Below, one piece after another: positions 1 through 5,147 of a DNA stretch of 6,582 nt (position 1 is its first letter; the number at the start of each line of letters is the position of its first letter). The translations under genes were made by a program, and so were the position numbers. The notes under the pieces were generated by a model. That model did no database searches. It was not told the DNA's origin and saw only the letters and a program-made list of their open reading frames with translations. Origin of the DNA: Alphaproteobacteria bacterium (GTDB taxonomy: Bacteria; Pseudomonadota; Alphaproteobacteria; Micropepsales; Micropepsaceae); assembly GCA_947373775.1 (NCBI GenBank), contig CANBZE010000110.1:1-6582 (forward strand), written 5' to 3'.

Positions 1-713
1 ACCGATTGTTCATGGACCGAACCGGTGACGGTGTTGCGCAGCTTCACGCCGGTGACGCCCTTGGGCTCGGTCGTGCCCAGCACTTCGGCGATCTCGGTGT
101 CGTACAGGATGTCGATCTTCTTGTTGGCGTTCAGCCGCGCCTGGTTGGTCTTGTCGGCGCGCAGGAAGTCGCGGCGATGCACCAGTGTGACCTTGTCGGC
201 GAAATTGGTGAGGAACAGCGCCTCTTCGACAGCGGTATTGCCGCCGCCGACCACCGCGACGTCCTTACCGCGATAGAAGAAGCCGTCGCAGGTGGCGCAG
301 GCCGAGACGCCAAAGCCCTGAAAGGCGCTTTCGCTGGGGATGCCCAGCCAGTTGGCGGAGGCGCCGGTGGCGATCACCAGGGTATCGGCGGTGTAGACAT
401 CGCCGCTGTCGCCCAGAAGGGTGAAGGGCCGCCGCGACAGGTCCACCTTGGCGATGGTGTCGCTGACGAAATTGGTGCCCAGCGCCCGGGCCTGTTCCTG
501 CATCTGGTCCATCAGCCAGGGGCCCTGGATGGCCTCGGCATAGCCGGGGTAATTCTCCACCTCGGTGGTGATGGTGAGCTGGCCGCCCGGCTGGATGCCG
601 GCGATCAAGGTCGGCTCCAGCATGGCGCGGGCCGCATAGATGGCGGCGGTGCAGCCGGCCGGGCCGCTGCCCAGGATGATGATTTTGGAGTGCTTGGGGG
701 TGTTGGCGTTCAT
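1..713 (-). CDS. trxB: Thioredoxin reductase, 3' end beyond the window
   Basis: TrxB is a cytoplasmic FAD enzyme that passes electrons from NADPH to oxidised thioredoxin. The window holds the first 237 codons; the family is about 320 residues, so roughly the last 80 lie to the left. Visible motifs in order: FAD-binding GSGPAG (residues 15-20), the QPGGQL and ENYPG stretches typical of TrxB (41-57), IATGA (114-118), the redox-active disulfide CATCDG (C139 and C142), the NADPH-binding GGGNTA (156-161), and the NADPH 2'-phosphate-binding HRRDxFR (179-185). The ATG at 711-713 is chosen because the FAD motif follows at the usual short distance; no strong Shine-Dalgarno precedes it. The gene diverges from the Lrp-type regulator at 936, as trxB does from lrp in E. 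coli. The frame is open to the edge and all visible catalytic residues are present, so there is no sign of decay. Confidence 0.96.
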   Translation of the reverse strand, partial: MNANTPKHSKIIILGSGPAGCTAAIYAARAMLEPTLIAGIQPGGQLTITTEVENYPGYAEAIQGPWLMDQMQEQARALGTNFVSDTIAKVDLSRRPFTLLGDSGDVYTADTLVIATGASANWLGIPSESAFQGFGVSACATCDGFFYRGKDVAVVGGGNTAVEEALFLTNFADKVTLVHRRDFLRADKTNQARLNANKKIDILYDTEIAEVLGTTEPKGVTGVKLRNTVTGSVHEQS

Positions 714-760
714 GGCTTTGTCTTTGCTTGGCTTTGCGGCAATCGCGGGTCTGGCTATGT

Positions 761-789
761 CATATCGTAATGGCAAGGCGCGCCGTCAA
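761..789 (-). promoter_or_regulatory. Candidate trxB promoter
   Basis: Read on the minus strand, TTGACG (complement of 784-789) matches five of six bases of the sigma70 -35 consensus. GATATG (complement of 761-766) follows after 17 bp as a weak -10, with ATATGA an alternative one base further on. Transcription would start near 754 and give a leader of about 40 nt before the trxB ATG. The -35 is convincing and the -10 is poor. Inference from pattern only. Confidence 0.4.
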
Positions 790-880
790 GCCGGGTTGAA
801 ATCCTAGGCGGTGCATAAGGTTATAGGAGCCAGTTCGGACGCAAACTTCTGGCCGTTACACGGCGATTCGAGAAAGATTA

Positions 881-909
881 TTGCGCGGCCGCTTTGCGCG
901 CGTTATAGC
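881..909 (+). promoter_or_regulatory. Candidate promoter of the Lrp-type gene
   Basis: TTGCGC (881-886) and TATAGC (904-909) are separated by 17 bp, a normal sigma70 spacing; TTATAG one base earlier gives 16 bp. A start near 916 would give a leader of about 20 nt containing the AGGA ribosome binding site. A second, poorer TATAGG box lies at 822-827. I found no convincing match to the E. coli Lrp consensus in 714-935, so autoregulation cannot be read from the sequence. Confidence 0.4.
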
Positions 910-925
910 ACCGAGCCCTTTCATC

Positions 926-929
926 AGGA
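926..929 (+). promoter_or_regulatory. Ribosome binding site fixing a GTG start
   Basis: AGGA lies 6 nt before the GTG at 936. No in-frame ATG is available near the start of the conserved HTH domain, so this site supports GTG as the real start codon of the Lrp-type gene. Confidence 0.6.
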
Positions 930-935
930 TCGTGC

Positions 936-1415
936 GTGGACACCCGCAAATTGGACGCCATAGACCTGCGCATCCTGTCCGAGCTGCAGGCCGACGGCCG
1001 CATCACCAATGTGGAATTGTCGCGGCGCGCCAAGATCACCGCGCCGCCCTGCCTGCGCCGCATCCGCGCGCTGGAGAAGGCGGGCTTCATCAAGGGCTAT
1101 CACGCCGAGCTGAACGGCAAGGCGCTGGGCTTTGAAGTCACCGGCTTTGTTTTTGTCGGGTTGGCCAGCCAGAAGGACGGCGACCTGAAGCATTTCGAGG
1201 AAAGCGCGCGGCGCTGGCCCGAAGTGCGCGAGTGCCACATGCTGTCGGGCGAAGTGGATTTCATCCTCAAATGCGTGGCGCGCGACCTGTCGGCCTTCCA
1301 GAGCTTCATCACCGACACCGTTACCGCCGAGAAGAATGTCGCATCGGTGAAAAGCTCGCTGGTGATCCATGCCTCCAAGCAGGAGCCGGGATACCCCCTG
1401 GTGGTGCCTGCTTAA
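936..1415 (+). CDS. lrp: Lrp/AsnC-family transcriptional regulator
   Basis: A 159-residue, full-length leucine-responsive-type DNA-binding protein. Residues 6-55 form the winged helix-turn-helix: LDAIDLRILSELQADGR, then the recognition region with PPCLRRIRALEKAGFIKGY (37-55). Residues about 66-145 form the RAM (ligand-binding, oligomerisation) domain, with RECHMLSGEVDFILK (98-112). That stretch closely parallels E. coli Lrp (QECHLVSGDFDYLLK), so the protein looks more like true Lrp than AsnC. Family knowledge: such proteins form dimers to hexadecamers and adjust amino-acid and nitrogen metabolism in response to leucine or other amino acids. The start is GTG with AGGA 6 nt upstream. The gene is divergent from trxB across 222 bp, the same pairing as lrp/trxB in E. 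coli. Ligand and regulon cannot be told from the sequence, and a local Lrp paralogue remains possible. Confidence 0.93.
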   Translation: MDTRKLDAIDLRILSELQADGRITNVELSRRAKITAPPCLRRIRALEKAGFIKGYHAELNGKALGFEVTGFVFVGLASQKDGDLKHFEESARRWPEVRECHMLSGEVDFILKCVARDLSAFQSFITDTVTAEKNVASVKSSLVIHASKQEPGYPLVVPA

Positions 1416-1425
1416 AAGGCAGGTG

Positions 1426-1439
1426 TTTTGGGCCCAAAA
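1426..1439 (+). repeat. 14-bp perfect palindrome after the Lrp-type gene
   Basis: TTTTGGGCCCAAAA is perfectly self-complementary and begins 11 bp after the Lrp-type stop codon, 63 bp before the next start codon. With no loop between the arms it is a poor hairpin (at best five pairs around GGCC) and no T-run follows, so it does not look like an intrinsic terminator. A binding site for a dimeric regulator is the more natural reading, but no family is suggested. Confidence 0.45.
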
Positions 1440-1455
1440 GGGTCTTCTGCGAGCG

Positions 1456-1475
1456 TGCGGAAATGCGCTAGGCTG
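1456..1475 (+). promoter_or_regulatory. Promoter-like motif upstream of the exported-protein genes
   Basis: TGCGGAAA (1456-1463), then 3 nt, then GCTAGGCTG (1467-1475). The same two words recur upstream of the type III PKS at 5121-5142. GCTA followed by GGCT partly resembles the Caulobacter-type -10 (GCTANAWC). Taking TAGGCT (1469-1474) as -10 puts the start near 1481, giving a leader of about 22 nt that carries the ribosome binding site. No good -35 is seen 16-18 bp upstream. Confidence 0.35.
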
Positions 1476-1489
1476 ACGTCAACAAAAAC

Positions 1490-1494
1490 AGGAG
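1490..1494 (+). promoter_or_regulatory. Ribosome binding site for the exported methyltransferase-fold gene
   Basis: AGGAG lies 8 nt before the ATG at 1503. The reading frame is open further upstream (to a TTG at 1428), but this strong site and the signal peptide that begins at 1503 settle the start. Confidence 0.75.
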
Positions 1495-1502
1495 TGGGGA
1501 AG

Positions 1503-2264
1503 ATGAAGCATACAAGTCTTTTGCTGGCGGTCGTGGCGCTGATGGCGTCGTCCGCGATCGTGCTTGCCGCTCCGACGGCGAAAATGAAGGCGGCGGTTGC
1601 CGATGCCGGCCGTCCCGCCGCTGACACGGCGCGCGACGAAAACCGCAAGCCGGCCGATATGCTTGCGTTCGCCGGCATTGGGCCGGGCAAGGTGGTGGTG
1701 GATATGCTGCCGGGCGGCGGCTATTTCACCCGCATTTTCGCCAAGGCGGTGGAGCCGGGCGGCCGGGTCTATGCCTATTTCGGCAGCCAGTATGACGCGC
1801 GCCTGAAGACCCAGAACAAGGATCCGGACAACCAGTTCGCCGCTCTGAAAGCGATCTACAAGAATCTGGGCGTGATCCATGGCCCGTTGCCGCAGTTCGT
1901 GACGCCGCAGGCGGTGGACGTGGTGTGGACCTCGCAGAATTATCACGACATGCACAACAAGCAGTATGCGATGGATGTGAATGAGGTGAACAAGGCGATC
2001 TACAAGTCGCTGAAGCCGGGCGGCTATTACGTCATCATCGACCACAAGGCGGCCGACAGCGCCGGCGATGACGTCACCGAGGCACTGCACCGCATCAAGG
2101 AATCCACCGTGAAGCAGGAAGTGGAAGCCGCCGGTTTCAAGCTGGTCGCGGAAAGCAAGGATCTGAACTATTCCTCCGATGACGGCACCAAGCGGGTGTT
2201 CGAGGCCGATGTGAAGGGCAAGACCAACCAGTTCATGCTCAAGTTCCAGAAGCCGCGTCATTGA
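1503..2264 (+). CDS. Exported class I SAM-methyltransferase-fold protein
   Basis: A 253-residue protein that begins with a clear Sec signal peptide: MKHTS, a hydrophobic core at residues 6-21, and likely cleavage near LAA-P (23/24). The mature part follows the plan of a class I methyltransferase. RPAADTARDENRKPADMLAFAGI (37-59) leads into a motif-I-like segment VVVDMLPGGGYFTRIFA (64-80). VDVVWTSQNYHDMH (138-151) is motif IV-like, LKPGGYYVIIDH (170-181) is motif V/VI-like, and the C-terminal part includes VKQEVEAAGFKLVAES (203-218). This arrangement fits the predicted exported methyltransferases (COG4798 type), known from proteobacteria but without an agreed substrate. Oddities: SAM is not expected in the periplasm, and the usual DxGxGxG is DMLPGGGY here. 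It may therefore bind another ligand or act before export. The gene probably leads an operon; its stop overlaps the next start in TTGA. Fold and export are well supported; activity is unknown. Confidence 0.85.
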   Translation: MKHTSLLLAVVALMASSAIVLAAPTAKMKAAVADAGRPAADTARDENRKPADMLAFAGIGPGKVVVDMLPGGGYFTRIFAKAVEPGGRVYAYFGSQYDARLKTQNKDPDNQFAALKAIYKNLGVIHGPLPQFVTPQAVDVVWTSQNYHDMHNKQYAMDVNEVNKAIYKSLKPGGYYVIIDHKAADSAGDDVTEALHRIKESTVKQEVEAAGFKLVAESKDLNYSSDDGTKRVFEADVKGKTNQFMLKFQKPRH

Positions 2265-2977
2265 TCCAACGCTTTGGTATTCTGCTTGCCTGCGCCGCGG
2301 TTCTCACCGCGGCGCAGTCGTTTGCGGCCGAGCCCGTGGTGCGGGTGAAGGCCAAGCTCACCGCGTTTGACGGCCAGGCGATGACCTTGGAGCCGGGCGC
2401 AAAGTCGACGCTCAAGGAGTCGATGACGGTCTTCATCACCCCGCAGACCCGCTATGTCGGCGCCAGCCGCGCCCGCTTCGATGCCATCAAGGCGGGCGAC
2501 TATGCTGGGGCGGCGGTCACGGTGGGGCGCAACGGCGTGATGCGCGCCAGCGATGTCTATCTGTATCCACCGGCGCTGCGGGGCAGCGGCGAAGGCCGCT
2601 TCCCCGACGCCGACCGGATCGTCATCAACGGTACGGTGACGGTGGTGCAGTTCACCTCCGCGGACGACAAGAATGACGGCACCATGACGCTCCACTATCG
2701 CGGCGCGGTGCTGAACAGCGCCGGCGCGGGCCGTACCGTCTGCGAGGGCCGGGCGTCGCCGCCCGCTTATGCCAGCCCACTGGCCTGCGCCGCCGATGCC
2801 ATGATCGAAGTGATGCCCAGCAGCCAGATTTCGGCGCTGGCCGTGGGCGACAAAAGCCTGTTGGTGCCAGGCGCCCTTGTGACCGTGGCCATGACCAAGC
2901 TGGCCGATGGCCGGACCGTGGCCGCCGGCGTCACGGTCGAGCCGCCACCCTTGGAAAAACCGCAATCCCCCAATTAA
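2261..2977 (+). CDS. Exported protein of unknown function with two related beta-rich units
   Basis: I do not recognise this 238-residue protein. It starts at TTG, overlapping the upstream stop by 4 nt (TTGA), which implies translational coupling; the first in-frame ATG would remove the signal peptide. Residues 1-23 look like a Sec signal (hydrophobic 6-19, cleavage near SFAA). LLAC at 8-11 is too close to the N-terminus for a convincing lipobox. The mature part seems to hold two copies of one pattern, at about 27-100 and 120-226. Each has a strand pair around a DG turn (FDGQAMTLEP; NDGTMTLHY), then an 'I/V-x-P-x-(S/T)-x' strand, a 'GDxxxxGAxVTV' strand, and an 'x-x-A-x-x-V' ending. This recalls small DUF5666-like beta domains, which is only a suggestion. 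The second copy carries an insertion with two cysteines (C161 and C176) that could form a disulfide. Pro-rich tail (228-237). Its neighbours suggest an envelope role. Confidence 0.75.
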   Translation: MIQRFGILLACAAVLTAAQSFAAEPVVRVKAKLTAFDGQAMTLEPGAKSTLKESMTVFITPQTRYVGASRARFDAIKAGDYAGAAVTVGRNGVMRASDVYLYPPALRGSGEGRFPDADRIVINGTVTVVQFTSADDKNDGTMTLHYRGAVLNSAGAGRTVCEGRASPPAYASPLACAADAMIEVMPSSQISALAVGDKSLLVPGALVTVAMTKLADGRTVAAGVTVEPPPLEKPQSPN

Positions 2978-2996
2978 GCTGACCGCAAAGTCTGCC

Positions 2997-3002
2997 GGAG
3001 AA
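2997..3002 (+). promoter_or_regulatory. Ribosome binding site of the M13 peptidase gene
   Basis: GGAGAA, with the GGAG core 7 nt before the ATG at 3008. The 30-nt gap after the previous stop holds this site and no terminator, which supports co-transcription with the two genes upstream. Confidence 0.7.
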
Positions 3003-3007
3003 CTCCC

Positions 3008-5065
3008 ATGTCCCCTACCAAGCTTTCGCTCTTTCTGTGCGGCGCGCTGGCCCTGGCCGCGCCAGTTTGGGCTGCGGGTGCCCAGCTGGGCACATGGGGC
3101 GTGGACCTGTCCGGCATGGACAAGTCGGTGGCGCCCGGCGACGACTTCTTCCGGCATGTGAACGGCAAGTATCTGGCCACCGTCGTCATCCCGCCGGACC
3201 GTTCCAGCATCGGCTCCTTCCAGCAGCTGCAGATCCTCAGCGAGGAACGGCTCAAGACCATCGTCAACGACCTGGCGGCCAAACCGGAAGCTTCGCTGGC
3301 GCCGGAAGAAAAGAAGCTGCGCGATTTGTTTGACACCTTCACCGACACCGCCGCGATTGACGCGGCCGGGCTGAAGCCGGCGCAGAAGGACCTGGATTAC
3401 CTGAACGGCTTGCAGACCCTGCCGGATGTGGCCCGCGCCATGGCTTCGGTGAAGCTCAACACCGCCAGCGTCTACAATATGGGCATCGGGGTGGACGACA
3501 AGAATCCCGACAATTACTCGGTCAATCTTTCGCAGGGCGGATTGGGTCTTCCCGATCGCGATTATTACCTCAAGGACGATGCCGAGATCGTCAAGACGCG
3601 CGAGGCCTACCGCAAATATCTCGCCGAGATGATGGACCTGGCCGGCATGACCGACAGTGCGGCGCGCGCCGACCGGGTGCTGGCGCTGGAAACCGAGATC
3701 GCCAAGGTATCGTGGAACCGCGCCGACCGCCGCGATGCCGACAAGATCTACAATCCCATGCCGGTGTCCGCGCTTAAGACGCTGGCGCCGGAATTCCCCT
3801 GGGACAATTTCCTGGCGGAAAGCCGCATCCCCTTGAGCGGTCCGCGCGGCGAACGCCAGGTGATCGTGGCGGAAAAGTCCGCCTTCGGTCCGCTGGCCAA
3901 GATATTCACCGCCACGCCGGTTTCCACCTGGCGCGATTATCTGGTGGTGCATTACCTGCACACATTCGCGGCCTATCTGCCGTCGAAGTTCGACAACCGT
4001 GATTTTGCCTTCTATGGCACCGTGCTGTCGGGCCGCACCCAGCAGCTGGATCGCAAGACCCGCGGCGTGCATCTGCTGGACAATCTGCTGGGCGAGGCGC
4101 TGGGCAAGCTGTATGTCGCGCGTTACTTCCCGCCGGAGTCCAAGGCCAAGGCGGACCTGCTGGTTTCCAACCTGCTGAAGGCCTATGAGGCCGACATCAA
4201 CACCTTGACCTGGATGACGCCGGCCACCCGCGCCAAGGCGCTGGACAAGCTGCACCGCTTCACGCCCAAGATCGGCTATCCCACCAAGTGGCGCGACTAT
4301 TCCGACTTCCAGGTGGTGAAGGGCGACATGATCGCCGATGTGCAGGCCGGTGCGCTGTATGAATGGAACCGCGACCTGTCCCGCATCAACCAGCCGGTGG
4401 ACAAGAGCGAGTGGGGCATGACGCCCTCCACCATCAACGCCTATTACAATCCGTCCTTCAACGAGATCGTGTTCCCCGCCGCCATCCTGCAGGCGCCCTT
4501 CTTCGATCCCAATGCCGATGATGCGGTCAATTACGGCGCCATCGGCGCGGTGATCGGCCACGAGATCAGCCACGGTTTCGACGACCAGGGCAGCAAGTAT
4601 GACGGCAAGGGCGTGTTCCAGGACTGGTGGACCAAGGAAGACCGCACCAATTTCGATGCCCGCACCGCCGCCCTGGTGAAGCAGTATGACGGCTTCACTC
4701 CTTTGCCCAAAACCGATCCGGAACTGCATGTCATCGGCCAGAACACTCTGGGCGAGAACATTGCCGACAATGCGGGGCTGGCGATCGCGCTCAAGGCCTA
4801 CCGCCTGTCGCTGCATGGCCGCAAACCCAGGGTGCTGGATGGGTATACCGGCGACCAGCGGCTGTTCCTGTCGTTCGGCCAGGTGTGGCGCACCAAGATG
4901 CGCGAAGCGGCGATCCGCACCCAGACCCGGTCGAACGAACACACCGTGGCGGAGTTCCGCGTCATTGGCCCCACCCGGAACATGGATTCCTGGTACGACT
5001 CCTTCGACGTGAAACCCGGGCAGAAATACTATTTGCCACCCGAAGAGCGCGTTCATCTTTGGTAG
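3008..5065 (+). CDS. M13-family (neprilysin/PepO-like) zinc metallopeptidase, exported
   Basis: A 685-residue protein, the usual full length for bacterial M13 peptidases. A signal peptide (residues 1-22, cleavage near VWA-A) sends it to the periplasm or beyond. The mature N-terminus shows the family opening (DKSVAPGDDFFRHVNGKYL, 38-56). The catalytic domain is intact: NAYYNPSFNEIVFPAAILQ (from N477, substrate-binding), HEISHGFDD with zinc ligands H518 and H522 and catalytic E519, GENIADNAG with third ligand E583 and supporting D587, then the EFRVIGPTRNMDSWYDSF substrate-binding block, and a C-terminal W. Known members cut short peptides (oligopeptides up to a few kDa) on the amino side of hydrophobic residues. 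Here it may degrade periplasmic peptides; the true substrate cannot be read. It follows two exported-protein genes closely and is probably the last gene of that operon. LFLC in the signal is not a good lipobox. Confidence 0.96.
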   Translation: MSPTKLSLFLCGALALAAPVWAAGAQLGTWGVDLSGMDKSVAPGDDFFRHVNGKYLATVVIPPDRSSIGSFQQLQILSEERLKTIVNDLAAKPEASLAPEEKKLRDLFDTFTDTAAIDAAGLKPAQKDLDYLNGLQTLPDVARAMASVKLNTASVYNMGIGVDDKNPDNYSVNLSQGGLGLPDRDYYLKDDAEIVKTREAYRKYLAEMMDLAGMTDSAARADRVLALETEIAKVSWNRADRRDADKIYNPMPVSALKTLAPEFPWDNFLAESRIPLSGPRGERQVIVAEKSAFGPLAKIFTATPVSTWRDYLVVHYLHTFAAYLPSKFDNRDFAFYGTVLSGRTQQLDRKTRGVHLLDNLLGEALGKLYVARYFPPESKAKADLLVSNLLKAYEADINTLTWMTPATRAKALDKLHRFTPKIGYPTKWRDYSDFQVVKGDMIADVQAGALYEWNRDLSRINQPVDKSEWGMTPSTINAYYNPSFNEIVFPAAILQAPFFDPNADDAVNYGAIGAVIGHEISHGFDDQGSKYDGKGVFQDWWTKEDRTNFDARTAALVKQYDGFTPLPKTDPELHVIGQNTLGENIADNAGLAIALKAYRLSLHGRKPRVLDGYTGDQRLFLSFGQVWRTKMREAAIRTQTRSNEHTVAEFRVIGPTRNMDSWYDSFDVKPGQKYYLPPEERVHLW

Positions 5066-5069
5066 ACTG

Positions 5070-5090
5070 AATTTGTTCCAAATTTATTCC
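5070..5090 (+). repeat. Phased direct repeat containing an inverted repeat
   Basis: AATTTGTTCC (5070-5079) and AATTTATTCC (5081-5090) match at nine of ten positions and are spaced 11 bp start to start, one helical turn. Overlapping them, AATTTG-TTC-CAAATT (5070-5084) is an inverted repeat with six-base arms. It sits in the only clearly AT-rich patch of the window, 58-78 bp before the PKS start codon. An operator or activator site for the PKS operon is plausible; regulators of the OmpR/PhoB family use repeats with 11-bp periodicity. A weak terminator role for the peptidase gene cannot be excluded. Confidence 0.5.
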
Positions 5091-5115
5091 GCCTACATGT
5101 GTAATAAAAAGGCGG
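5089..5115 (+). other. Small inverted repeat (possible hairpin)
   Basis: CCGCCT (5089-5094) pairs with AGGCGG (5110-5115) across a 15-nt loop that includes ACATGT. No T-run follows on the plus strand, so it is at most a weak terminator for the upstream peptidase gene; it may be chance in GC-rich flanks. Confidence 0.25.
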
Positions 5116-5120
5116 CGGCT

Positions 5121-5142
5121 TGCGGAAAGTTGGGCTAGGCTG
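5121..5142 (+). promoter_or_regulatory. Candidate PKS promoter; transcript may be leaderless
   Basis: TGCGGAAA (5121-5128) and GCTAGGCTG (5134-5142) repeat the motif seen at 1456-1475, with a 5-nt instead of 3-nt gap. If TAGGCT (5136-5141) is the -10 box, transcription would begin at or next to the ATG at 5148, giving a leaderless mRNA. That fits the lack of a Shine-Dalgarno at normal distance (the nearest, GGAAAG, is 18 nt away). A rival -10, TGTAAT at 5100-5105, would give a leader of about 36 nt. No good -35 is seen for either. Confidence 0.35.
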
Positions 5143-5147
5143 GCGCC

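Noticed and set aside
6..770. A 254-codon plus-strand open frame opposite trxB
   Set aside because: The minus strand encodes TrxB with all motifs intact; the plus-strand product is low-complexity Gly/Ala/Asp-rich sequence without a domain.
868..886. Possible E. coli-type Lrp binding site around AGAAAGATTATTGCG
   Set aside because: Aligned to the Lrp consensus it mismatches at several fixed positions in every register I tried, so it is no better than AT-rich background.
1479..2261. A 260-codon minus-strand open frame opposite the exported methyltransferase-fold gene
   Set aside because: Antisense shadow: His/Arg/Leu-rich, no domain, while the plus strand has a ribosome binding site, signal peptide and conserved fold.
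3008..3073. M13 peptidase as a lipoprotein (LFLC in the signal region)
   Set aside because: The residues before the cysteine (F, L) do not fit a lipobox, and a good signal peptidase I site follows near residue 22.
2258..5056. A 932-codon open frame on the minus strand opposite the unknown exported gene and the M13 peptidase
   Set aside because: It is the antisense shadow of two well-supported plus-strand genes. Its translation is rich in Gly, His, Arg, Ala and Val with no recognisable domain, as expected where strong GC bias at third codon positions removes stops from the opposite strand.
5066..5115. Intrinsic terminator after the M13 peptidase gene
   Set aside because: Neither the AATTTG/CAAATT repeat (AT-only stem with a 3-nt loop) nor the CCGCCT/AGGCGG pair (15-nt loop) is a GC-rich stem followed by a T-run.
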